The notes under the pieces are model-generated. The model was not told the origin of the DNA, searched no databases, and saw only the letters and a program-made list of their open reading frames with translations. DNA of 64,000 bases, from positions 98,242-162,241 of the forward strand of contig NZ_NGUP01000004.1 in the NCBI RefSeq assembly GCF_002206625.1, in the 5' to 3' direction. This DNA is from Polynucleobacter campilacus. Lineage in GTDB: Bacteria; Pseudomonadota; Gammaproteobacteria; Burkholderiales; Burkholderiaceae. Every line of letters begins with the position of its first letter. The stretch's first letter is position 1. The position numbers and the translations under genes are program-made. Shown piece by piece: positions 1 to 6,638 of the stretch.

Positions 1-677
1 TCTATGCTTTGCTTGGGCCTACTGGCGTTGGTAAGACCACGACGATCGCCAAAATTGCTTCACGCTTTGTCCTCAAACATGGCAACCAAGACATTGCCTT
101 AGTGAGCACCGACACCTACCGTATTGGTGGCCATGAGCAATTACGCATTTATGGCAAGATTTTGGGTGTGGAAGTGTTTGCTGCTAAAGATGCTCAAGAA
201 TTACAACAAACTTTAGAGAAGTTGCAAGATAAAAAACTCGTTCTGATCGATATGGCCGGTTTGAGCCAAAAGGATAAGATGGTCAGCAGTCAGCTCGATA
301 TGCTCTGCGAGGCATCACGCGATATCAAAAAAATCATTTGCTTAAATGCTAGCGGTACCTTAGATACCCTCAATAATGTCAGCAAGGCTTTTGCTGGCAG
401 AGGTTTAGATGGCTGCATCATCACTAAGGCAGATGAGGCCATTGGCTTGGGAAGCGTGATCAATGTCATCTTGCAAAACAAGCTCAAAGTACTCTATCTC
501 ACTAATGGTCAGCGCGTTCCAGAAGACATTGCTCTGGTAGATAAAATCGCTTTGATTGAAGAAGCCTTCAAACAAGAAGACTCTAGCGATCACCTCTCGA
601 TTGTCAGACCAGAAGACTTGCCCGCTTTTTTCAGCAAATCTAGCGTAATGCCATCAGGGCAAGCACAATATGCTTAA
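1..677 (+). CDS. flhF: FlhF, SRP-type GTPase (5' end outside window)
   Basis: This is the C-terminal part of FlhF, the signal-recognition-particle-type GTPase that sets the place and number of flagella. The frame runs in from the left edge; the TTG at base 9 is an internal Leu of the P-loop region, not a start. Visible GTPase motifs in order are the P-loop GPTGVGKTTT, DTYRIGGHEQL, a G3 region reading IDMAGL where the family usually has DTAG, and the G4 motif TKAD. The 3' end overlaps the next gene by 8 bases (ATGCTTAA), which points to translational coupling with the FlhG-like gene. The family call is firm; the Thr-to-Met change in G3 is worth noting but its effect is unknown. Confidence 0.93.
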   Translation, partial: YALLGPTGVGKTTTIAKIASRFVLKHGNQDIALVSTDTYRIGGHEQLRIYGKILGVEVFAAKDAQELQQTLEKLQDKKLVLIDMAGLSQKDKMVSSQLDMLCEASRDIKKIICLNASGTLDTLNNVSKAFAGRGLDGCIITKADEAIGLGSVINVILQNKLKVLYLTNGQRVPEDIALVDKIALIEEAFKQEDSSDHLSIVRPEDLPAFFSKSSVMPSGQAQYA

Positions 678-1206
678 TCCACGCGATCAAGCAGAGGGCC
701 TCAGACGAATTTTGATGCCTACCAAGGCTTGTGCTATCAAAAGCTTGGGTGCGAGGCTAGCCCAAGGTAAAGGCTACCTGTTGCCCGATTTGGTCAAGGA
801 AATCGATAGGAGCAATATCCACTTTATCGATATGAGTCTGGATCACACCCAAGAGCTTCCCCTAGCCCTCTTGAACCAGCATCAAATCGTACTCAAGTTG
901 GCGCAAAGCTCAGAGTCTATTAAGCGTGCCTTTGGGATCATCAAATTATTGGCGAAAAGCCCTGAAAACCGGGTCTTTGGGATCATCGTGAGCGCCCAAA
1001 ATCCTGAGACTGCGAAGACCGTCTTTCGCAACCTCAAGCATGCCAGCCGGGCTTTTTCACAGATTCAACTGGAGATCATGGGTTTTAGTACACTTAGCAA
1101 CAGTTGGGTAAGCCCAGTCGTCATGGACTCACCCCTTGTTGTGACACGCATGATTACTAGAGACCCTATTTTTACTACCCAATTTGGTATAGCCCCTACT
1201 CAATAA
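670..1206 (+). CDS. Short FlhG-like protein without an ATP-binding P-loop
   Basis: The gene sits where flhG (fleN, ylxH) normally sits, between flhF and fliA, but encodes only 178 residues against roughly 270-290 for usual FlhG. Residues 6-12 read DQAEGLR, matching the DQAxxLR activator helix with which FlhG stimulates FlhF GTPase. No KGGxGKT deviant Walker A motif follows. From about residue 50 the protein resembles the second half of a MinD fold: NIHFIDMSLD in place of the usual D-T-x-A-G switch, then ..AFGIIKLLAKS.. and VFGIIVSAQNPETAKTVFRNL. I infer a remodelled FlhG that keeps the FlhF activator but cannot bind ATP. It could alternatively be a decaying flhG, but the frame is open and tightly coupled to both neighbours. 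Confidence 0.7.
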   Translation: MLNPRDQAEGLRRILMPTKACAIKSLGARLAQGKGYLLPDLVKEIDRSNIHFIDMSLDHTQELPLALLNQHQIVLKLAQSSESIKRAFGIIKLLAKSPENRVFGIIVSAQNPETAKTVFRNLKHASRAFSQIQLEIMGFSTLSNSWVSPVVMDSPLVVTRMITRDPIFTTQFGIAPTQ

Positions 1207-1210
1207 GATT

Positions 1211-1945
1211 ATGTACAAGGCCGACGGAAAAACAGACCAGAAAGAAACTCTGGTTCATCAATACGCCGACCTGGTTAAGAAGATGGCTTATCAGATCAAG
1301 GCCAAGTTGCCGGCCAGCGTGGAAGCAGATGATTTGATCCAAGCGGGCATGATGGGCCTCCTAGATGCTGCCGGCAAATACCAAGATAACCAAGGTGCCC
1401 AGTTCAAGACCTATGCGACCCAGCGCATTCATGGGGCGATCATGGACGAACTTCGTAATGCAGACTGGTTACCTCGCAATGTTCGCAAGCAAATGCGCGA
1501 TGTTGAAAAAGCGATTGCTAGCTTGCAACAAAGTCTTGGCAGAGCTCCCTCAGAAAGCGAAGTTGCCAAAAAGCTCAAGCTTGATATTGCCGATTACTTT
1601 CAGATGTTGACTGACTGTAGCGGTCATCAACTCATTTATTTTGAAGATGTCCATAAGGGCGAAGAAGAAGATCACTTCTTAGATCGCTTTATTCAGAATA
1701 ATAAAAGTGATGTCATTAATGGCTTACTATCTAAAGACTTTAAAGAAGCCCTCAAGCAGTCGATTGACGCCTTGCCAGAACGAGAAAAAATGTTGATGGG
1801 TTTGTATTACGAACAAGAACTCAACTTAAAAGAAATTGGCGCCGTCATGAGCGTCACTGAATCCCGTGTTTCCCAAATGCATAGCCAAGCAGTCGCTCGG
1901 ATACGCGCAACCTTAAAAGAGAAATTATGGACTGGGCCAGCCTAG
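1211..1945 (+). CDS. fliA: Flagellar sigma factor sigma-28 (FliA)
   Basis: RNA polymerase sigma factor of the sigma-28 group, which transcribes late flagellar genes such as flagellin and flgM. The 244-residue length is typical. Region 2 is visible as DDLIQAGMMGLLDAAGKYQ followed by RIHGAIMDELRNADWLPR, region 3 as LGRAPSESEVAKKL, and region 4 as LNLKEIGAVMSVTESRVSQ, the helix-turn-helix reading the -35 box. The start ATG lies four bases after the FlhG-like stop. The last 19 bases overlap motA. Its anti-sigma factor FlgM and two promoters of its type are encoded later in the window. Confidence 0.96.
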   Translation: MYKADGKTDQKETLVHQYADLVKKMAYQIKAKLPASVEADDLIQAGMMGLLDAAGKYQDNQGAQFKTYATQRIHGAIMDELRNADWLPRNVRKQMRDVEKAIASLQQSLGRAPSESEVAKKLKLDIADYFQMLTDCSGHQLIYFEDVHKGEEEDHFLDRFIQNNKSDVINGLLSKDFKEALKQSIDALPEREKMLMGLYYEQELNLKEIGAVMSVTESRVSQMHSQAVARIRATLKEKLWTGPA

Positions 1946-2667
1946 GCGGTATTGCACTTGCACTCATTGGTATTTTGATTGGTCAATCGATTGATGGCGG
2001 CAGAATTGGATCACTACTCCAGCCTTCAGCCTTTTTTATTGTGACCTTTGGCACTTTTGGTGCGGTCTTACTGCAAAGTCGCCCCGTTAATTTTCGTAGT
2101 GGTATTGCCAAACTCAAATATGTCTTTGTAGAGCCCATTGATCAGCGCACTGCTTTGGCAATGGAAATTTCTCACTGGAGCATGGTAGTCAGAAAAGAAG
2201 GTGTCTTAAAGTTAGAAAACTTCATGGTCGAGACGCCTGATCCTTTTGTGAAAAAGATTCTCCGTTTAGCCATTGATGGCGCGCCACCGCAAACCATTAA
2301 AGAAATTGGCGCCAATGATATTTATCAATATGAACTACATGAGCGTAATGCGATCAAGATTTGGGATTCTGCGGGTGGTTATGCTCCCACAATTGGTATT
2401 TTGGCAGCAGTGATGGGCTTGATCCATGTGATGGAAAACCTATCTGATCCGACATTGCTGGGTAGCGGCATTGCAATCGCCTTCGTATCAACGATTTACG
2501 GTGTGGGCTTAGCTAACCTGGTGTTCATTCCGATTGCCAATAAACTCAAAACCCTATTGCAACTTGAGGTCTCAAAATACGAGATGTTAGTTGAGTCTTT
2601 AGCATCGATTGCTTATGGCGAACATACCAAGGTGATAGAGGACCGTTTGTCTGGATACCTCCTTTAA
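1927..2667 (+). CDS. motA: Flagellar motor stator protein MotA (MotC/PomA-like class)
   Basis: Inner-membrane ion-channel subunit of the flagellar stator, partner of the MotB gene that follows. The 246-residue protein starts directly with a membrane helix (ASLGGIALALIGILIGQSI). It has a second helix (FFIVTFGTFGAVLLQ), a cytoplasmic loop with charged residues expected to touch FliG, and two more helices around GGYAPTIGILAAVMGLIHVM and GIAIAFVSTIYGVGLANLVF. The length and absence of a long loop fit the shorter MotC/PomA class rather than enterobacterial MotA (about 295 residues). The ATG overlaps the end of fliA by 19 bases. The coupling ion cannot be deduced here. Confidence 0.92.
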   Translation: MDWASLGGIALALIGILIGQSIDGGRIGSLLQPSAFFIVTFGTFGAVLLQSRPVNFRSGIAKLKYVFVEPIDQRTALAMEISHWSMVVRKEGVLKLENFMVETPDPFVKKILRLAIDGAPPQTIKEIGANDIYQYELHERNAIKIWDSAGGYAPTIGILAAVMGLIHVMENLSDPTLLGSGIAIAFVSTIYGVGLANLVFIPIANKLKTLLQLEVSKYEMLVESLASIAYGEHTKVIEDRLSGYLL

Positions 2668-3535
2668 AAACCCCCCCTTAAAGCGACGTAAACGCCCAGA
2701 AGATCATGAACATCATGATCGCTGGTTGGTATCCTACGCCGATTTCATCACCCTCCTCTTTGCCTTTTTTGTAGTGATGTACGCTAGCTCAAGCATTAAT
2801 GAGAAAAAGTATGATGCCTTGTCCAATTCCCTGATATCGGCTTTTGCGCCAGTACAAACGACTGAGGGTGATAGCAAAATCAATACCAAAATGAAGCCTA
2901 GCGGAGAGATCGCAGGGACTCAAACTGAATCAAGCCCTATCTTGATTGACCCCCTTGGCCTCATTAGACTCAAACGTGACATGGCTTTTATCAAGCGGGA
3001 GAAGATGAATCGGGTTGAAAAAGACCTGACTACGGCTTTAAAACCGCTGATTGAAGATGACAAGATTGGCGTCATGCAAACCTCTAAAGGCGTGCGCATT
3101 GACATCATTGATAGCTACTTATTTAGCCCTGGATCAGCTAGTGTCACTAGCCCTGCAGCGCTCAATACGCTTGCCCAAATTGCCCCTATTCTAGCCAAAA
3201 GTGATCAAGCGATTGATATTGAAGGTCACACTGATAACCAACCCATCAATACCAAAGCCTTCAACTCTAACTGGGAGCTCTCCGCCATCAGGGCGACTAC
3301 TGTTCTGAATATCTTGAATCAAAAAGGCATTAGTGAGGCACGCTTGAGTGCAACCGGTTTTGGCTCATCCAGACCAATAGAGTCCAATGACACTGCGGCG
3401 GGTAAAGCAAAAAATAGAAGGGTCTCTATTTTGTTATTAAGTGATTCTGGTCAACAACCAGGCTCTGATATTACGCCTGCTAAATTAGCGCAACCATCGA
3501 CACTGCCTCAGTCCATGGGAACCAAGAATCAATAA
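2651..3535 (+). CDS. motB: Flagellar motor stator protein MotB (MotD-like)
   Basis: Peptidoglycan-anchored stator subunit. It has a basic N-terminus (KRRKRPEDHEHHDRW), the single helix with the ion-binding Asp in VSYADFITLLFAFFVVMYA, a periplasmic linker, and a C-terminal OmpA-like domain with IDIEGHTDNQP and NRRVSILLL. The only standard start in frame is TTG at 2726, but that would remove the basic segment and begin inside the conserved RWLVSYAD motif. The frame is open back to a TAG at 2636. I place the start at CTG 2651, which has AGAGGA at 2637-2642 eight bases ahead and overlaps the motA stop. If the rare CTG is not used, TTG 2726 is the fallback. Protein identity is firm; the start is tentative. 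Confidence 0.85.
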   Translation: MDTSFKNPPLKRRKRPEDHEHHDRWLVSYADFITLLFAFFVVMYASSSINEKKYDALSNSLISAFAPVQTTEGDSKINTKMKPSGEIAGTQTESSPILIDPLGLIRLKRDMAFIKREKMNRVEKDLTTALKPLIEDDKIGVMQTSKGVRIDIIDSYLFSPGSASVTSPAALNTLAQIAPILAKSDQAIDIEGHTDNQPINTKAFNSNWELSAIRATTVLNILNQKGISEARLSATGFGSSRPIESNDTAAGKAKNRRVSILLLSDSGQQPGSDITPAKLAQPSTLPQSMGTKNQ

Positions 3536-3581
3536 AATAGTGATGCAATAATCATCTGTAACTGCAGAAACACACTGACGC

Positions 3582-3587
3582 TATAAT
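3582..3587 (+). promoter_or_regulatory. Putative -10 box for a leaderless transcript
   Basis: A perfect TATAAT lies nine bases before the ATG at 3596, so transcription would start at or next to the start codon. No Shine-Dalgarno sequence is visible there. No good -35 box was found at the expected distance, so this is a suggestion only. Confidence 0.4.
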
Positions 3588-3595
3588 CTCAACCT

Positions 3596-3886
3596 ATGTC
3601 ATTCCTCGATCTACTCGGCCCCCTCCTCTTTGTCATTTTGATCATCATGGTGATCGGTATTGCTGCTTTTGTGGTCAAGCTGAGTGATGCGATTGATAAG
3701 CAAGAAAAAGTAATCAAAACTATATTTAGAATTATTGAGGAAAATCAGGCTGAAGCCCGTAACGCAATTGATGCCTTTGAATCGACGCGCGAAAAAGTGG
3801 TCAGTGTCAGCACCCGCGTAGAAAGTGTCGAGTTTGAACTAAAGGGTATGAGGGATAAAATGAAAGAAATGGCGATCAAAAAATAA
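3596..3886 (+). CDS. Small membrane-anchored coiled-coil protein, function unknown
   Basis: A 96-residue protein I do not recognise. Residues 5-27 form one strongly hydrophobic helix (LLGPLLFVILIIMVIGIAAF). The rest is charged and heptad-like (AIDKQEKVIKTIFRIIEENQAEARNAI...VESVEFELKGMRDKMKEM), as expected for a coiled coil facing the cytoplasm or periplasm. It follows motB on the same strand after 60 bases and precedes the convergent hipA, so a motility role is possible by position only. There is no ribosome binding site ahead of the ATG; a TATAAT nine bases upstream suggests a leaderless mRNA. Confidence 0.65.
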   Translation: MSFLDLLGPLLFVILIIMVIGIAAFVVKLSDAIDKQEKVIKTIFRIIEENQAEARNAIDAFESTREKVVSVSTRVESVEFELKGMRDKMKEMAIKK

Positions 3887-3988
3887 AACTGAGCTATAAG
3901 TTCTTCGCCTTTCTAATTGATCGGCGACTAGCTTAATCAAGAGAAAATTGCTCACTTCAAAAATTGATCTCCGCCAGTCATCATGTAT

Positions 3989-5284
3989 TTACTCGCTGAT
4001 AGTAAAGCGCTTGATTGTTGTTTTACAGCGCCCCTCAATCAATGAAGTAATTTGACCAAGAATTGGGTGATCCAAGTCATTGGCTTTGAATTGAGTGTGA
4101 AGACTCTGCGCAAGTCCTGGCAATACATCAGCGATCTCAAGTACTCTCCTCTTTAATTGAGGTGCACCTAACTGGGCAGATTCGGCCATCTGTACCCAAT
4201 GGCGTGCATGCAATTCATCGAAGCGGTATTTGCTGCCAATCTTCATGGCCATACTATCGGTAAGACCTGGATAGACCGCTGTTGATAACACGTCATAGAG
4301 TGGCGCTAATTGAATTCCATTTCGACCATATAGTAATGAAAAGTTCTTTGCGTGGGCATCGTTGTTACCAACCAAGCAATTAAAGATGATGTAGTCCAGT
4401 AGCCTCAAAAGATTAGGGGCACTCGGTGTGGTGACCTTACGTACCAATGCAAATCCATCGACAATAGATGGCCCACCCTCATTTTGGTATTTAAACTCTG
4501 GACCCACACTCAATGCCTGACAAAAATCTTCTTGGTGCAATCTTGTTAATAGTCCATTGCTGTCACAAAAACGGTCATATCGTTCTACCAACAAATACGT
4601 TTTACCTTTTGTGCAGCCAATCTGAGCGGTAGCTGCACTTAGCTTTAGCTCCTTAGCCAAGGCAAGGCAAAAGGCTTCGTTATAAACACTTCCATCCACA
4701 TCCGATATCTCTGGCTTAAGTATGTACGAGCTGGGAATATTATTTTTTGGTAGGCCAATTTCAAAATAATTACCTCGAGCAACCTCACTCTGCACCTCTC
4801 TAACAACTACCGGTAACTTCTCTTGGGCTCCTGCAAGAGAAAGTCTTAATCCGGACTCTCCAGCAAGCAATGGTCGCTTCGGCAGCTTCTCTAGGACTCC
4901 AAGTAATTGATCTTCCTTAAGCCACTCTATCGATTCACTTGCATGCGCTTCTAGAGGAGGTATTTGACCAGGCTCCAATAAAATCAATGCACCTGCACAC
5001 TCACCCCCAATACCATCCAATAATGCAAAATCATTTTTACTGGATACTTTTAAGATGCTGGCTACTGCAGCACGCTTCTCACCCTCTGGCAATAAGCCAG
5101 CAAAAAAAGGTTTTGTAATCTTGTCGCCAAATGATTCGGGAATTAAAGGCAAAGAGTGCGAAAGAGGCTTAGCATTTTTTGATTCTAGCCATTGAGGTAA
5201 ATATCGAAAAGACAGATAACCCTCGTCTTGAGTTAGCACACCAACGCACTCACCAAAAAACCAGACGTTTAGTTCTCGAACCAT
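3989..5284 (-). CDS. hipA: HipA-type Ser/Thr kinase toxin
   Basis: Kinase toxin of a HipBA type II toxin-antitoxin module. Characterised HipA phosphorylates glutamyl-tRNA synthetase and promotes dormancy; the target here is unknown. The 431-residue length matches E. coli HipA (440). Landmarks are the N-terminal GIGGECAGAL motif, the P-loop serine in RLSLAGAQEK (Ser149; E. coli Ser150 is the autophosphorylation site), the catalytic NNDAHAKNF with Asp309, and YDVLSTAVYP with metal-binding Asp331. All key residues are present, so the kinase looks active. Its ATG directly abuts the TAA of hipB with no spacer, which implies coupled translation. The module sits inside the flagellar island, an unusual place for it. 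Confidence 0.9.
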   Translation of the reverse strand: MVRELNVWFFGECVGVLTQDEGYLSFRYLPQWLESKNAKPLSHSLPLIPESFGDKITKPFFAGLLPEGEKRAAVASILKVSSKNDFALLDGIGGECAGALILLEPGQIPPLEAHASESIEWLKEDQLLGVLEKLPKRPLLAGESGLRLSLAGAQEKLPVVVREVQSEVARGNYFEIGLPKNNIPSSYILKPEISDVDGSVYNEAFCLALAKELKLSAATAQIGCTKGKTYLLVERYDRFCDSNGLLTRLHQEDFCQALSVGPEFKYQNEGGPSIVDGFALVRKVTTPSAPNLLRLLDYIIFNCLVGNNDAHAKNFSLLYGRNGIQLAPLYDVLSTAVYPGLTDSMAMKIGSKYRFDELHARHWVQMAESAQLGAPQLKRRVLEIADVLPGLAQSLHTQFKANDLDHPILGQITSLIEGRCKTTIKRFTISE

Positions 5285-5536
5285 TTAGCGCGCACCCTCT
5301 TGCTTGTTTACAATAAATGGGTCCATGCCCTCTACGCTTAATACACCACCCAAGGCTTGCAACACCCTGAGAATATTTTCCAATCTAAGCGTGGGTTTAC
5401 CCGCCTCCAGTTCAACGATGAACCTTACCCCCACGTTAGCGGCGAGCGCCAATTGTGGTTGAGTCAATTTCAAACGCCTACGAGTTTCACGGATCAGACT
5501 ACCTAAATCTGTTGAATTTTGAATGGATGTGCTCAT
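5285..5536 (-). CDS. hipB: HipB-type antitoxin, XRE-family repressor
   Basis: An 83-residue Cro/C1-type DNA-binding protein, the antitoxin and autorepressor of the HipBA module. The helix-turn-helix covers about residues 12-60 (LIRETRRRLKLTQPQLALAANVGVRFIVELEAGK). The tail after GVLSVEG is short. Three palindromes of the form TTTCC-N6-GGAAA lie upstream, the first over its ribosome binding site, and are the likely binding sites of this protein. The order hipB then hipA, with adjacent stop and start codons, is the standard arrangement. Confidence 0.88.
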   Translation of the reverse strand: MSTSIQNSTDLGSLIRETRRRLKLTQPQLALAANVGVRFIVELEAGKPTLRLENILRVLQALGGVLSVEGMDPFIVNKQEGAR

Positions 5537-5540
5537 AAAT

Positions 5541-5558
5541 ATTTCCTGTTCGGGAAAT
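5541..5558. promoter_or_regulatory. hipBA operator O1
   Basis: Palindrome ATTTCCTGTTCGGGAAAT, centre 5549.5. It overlaps the expected transcription start, the edge of the -10 box and, read on the minus strand, the AGGAAAT that serves as ribosome binding site of hipB. Occupancy would block both transcription and translation. Confidence 0.75.
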
Positions 5559-5585
5559 TTTAATCAAATATGCCTATTTTTTCAA
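5557..5585 (-). promoter_or_regulatory. hipBA promoter (sigma-70 type)
   Basis: On the minus strand TTGAAA (5580-5585) and TAAAAT (5557-5562) are separated by exactly 17 bases. The promoter lies between operators O2 and O1, which fits HipB autorepression. Predicted transcription start is near 5550, giving a leader of about 14 bases. Confidence 0.65.
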
Positions 5586-5589
5586 CATA

Positions 5590-5607
5590 ATTTCCTGATC
5601 GGGAAAT
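5590..5607. promoter_or_regulatory. hipBA operator O2
   Basis: Palindrome ATTTCCTGATCGGGAAAT, centre 5598.5, just upstream of the -35 box of the hipBA promoter and exactly 49 bases from O1 centre to centre. Confidence 0.75.
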
Positions 5608-5638
5608 TTATAGATTATTTGCTCAAATTATAGGCATA

Positions 5639-5657
5639 TATTCCCGATCGGGAAATA
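5639..5657. promoter_or_regulatory. hipBA operator O3
   Basis: Contains the perfect 14-bp palindrome TTCCCGATCGGGAA, centre 5647.5, again 49 bases from O2. Being the most symmetric copy, it may be the strongest site. The rest of the 5658-5812 stretch holds no recognisable feature. Confidence 0.7.
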
Positions 5658-5812
5658 TTACTGTATATCACCACTAACTAATAGTGAATAACCCACCAAT
5701 TTAATAATGGCTATCAAGATGCAGTTCGTTGAGAGTCTAGCCCTCAATCTTGCGTCTCATGAAGAGGTCATTTCCAGTCTCATCCTGAATAACTGCAATG
5801 AGCCTGTTCACA

Positions 5813-6139
5813 TCACCAAAATTTGATAGGCAATAAGTAGCCGTCAATCTCTCTGCTGAGAGCTTGTTTTGATGAATCCGTAGTGATTTTTTCTTTGACC
5901 AAATGAATAAACATATCAATCACGAGTGCTCTCACCTCATCTGGGTGCCAAACATTCATACGATCTGTGAATGAGGACAAAAAATTCTTGCCATTTAGAC
6001 CGCGTAATCCAGGGTGTAAATTTTCTGAGACTTCAATAGTCGTTGCCAGAGATTGCATGGCATTACGGTTACCAGAAAACTGGGTGTTAAAGGTTCTGCA
6101 TAATCTTTCAATGAGCTCGGATTCGGTTAAAGCAGCCAT
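5813..6139 (-). CDS. Unknown protein, paralogue of the divergent neighbour
   Basis: A 108-residue, soluble, probably all-helical protein of a family I do not recognise. It shares a pattern with the divergent gene at 6247: LC-x2-FN near the N-terminus, L-x-P-x-LR-x-L-x2-K in the middle, NV-x2-P-x-E-x-R, I-x-M, and a C-terminal ID-x2-LLP-x-K-x-W. The two genes are therefore ancient duplicates in divergent orientation. No Shine-Dalgarno sequence is clear before the ATG. The neighbours are hipBA downstream and flgJ beyond the paralogue. No function can be given. Confidence 0.6.
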   Translation of the reverse strand: MAALTESELIERLCRTFNTQFSGNRNAMQSLATTIEVSENLHPGLRGLNGKNFLSSFTDRMNVWHPDEVRALVIDMFIHLVKEKITTDSSKQALSREIDGYLLPIKFW

Positions 6140-6246
6140 ACAGGGTCCAGTTTTAATAGTTTTAGATGCATTACATCTCAGTAGTCATGGCATTATGACA
6201 TCTTCTAAAATGAAGCGGTATCTCAGGACTTTATAGCCCAAATCCC

Positions 6247-6606
6247 ATGAAAACCAGTGCCTCCAAAATCAGGGTAGCCGACAAACGAGCTGCCCGCCTC
6301 TTATGCCATGCTTTTAATGATGCGATGCGCAGTGGGGCTGAATACAAGGCTGCTTTGGTAAAGATGATGGATGGTCAAAAATCGCTGATTCCGGAGCTCA
6401 GGTCGCTGGACTCCAAAAGCGTCTTGGCAGCCTCGAATCTGCAAGTCAATGTCATGTTTCCGAATGAGTTTCGTAAAAATGCCATCCAAATGATTACTTT
6501 TCTTTTGTATAAGCATATCAACCCCAATCTCGGTGGCGCAGACCGTTTTATATTGGAGGCGTTTATTGATGAGCAGTTGCTGCCACTCAAAGAGTGGCAG
6601 CAATAA
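6247..6606 (+). CDS. Unknown protein, paralogue of the divergent neighbour
   Basis: A 119-residue unknown protein with no membrane segment or signal peptide. It carries the same spaced motifs as the minus-strand gene ending at 6139: LCHAFN, LIPELRSLDSK, NVMFPNEFRK and IDEQLLPLKEW. It is transcribed towards flgJ, which ends convergently at 6639. The 107 bases between the two paralogues must hold both promoters. A TTATAG about ten bases before the ATG and the absence of a good ribosome binding site hint at a leaderless or very short leader mRNA, but this is weak. Confidence 0.6.
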   Translation: MKTSASKIRVADKRAARLLCHAFNDAMRSGAEYKAALVKMMDGQKSLIPELRSLDSKSVLAASNLQVNVMFPNEFRKNAIQMITFLLYKHINPNLGGADRFILEAFIDEQLLPLKEWQQ

Positions 6607-6638
6607 AGTCACTAAAGCGACTTATTCAGAAGCATTCC

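Noticed and set aside
2659..2680. Programmed +1 frameshift fusing MotA and MotB at CTT-TAA
   Set aside because: The site resembles the prfB shift site only in CTT followed by a stop; there is no upstream Shine-Dalgarno-like stimulator at the right distance and no known MotA-MotB fusion. A separate motB start is simpler.
5967..6236. Plus-strand open frame of 89 codons opposite the unknown gene 5813-6139
   Set aside because: It is the antisense shadow of a protein with a recognised paralogue next door; its translation has no family features.
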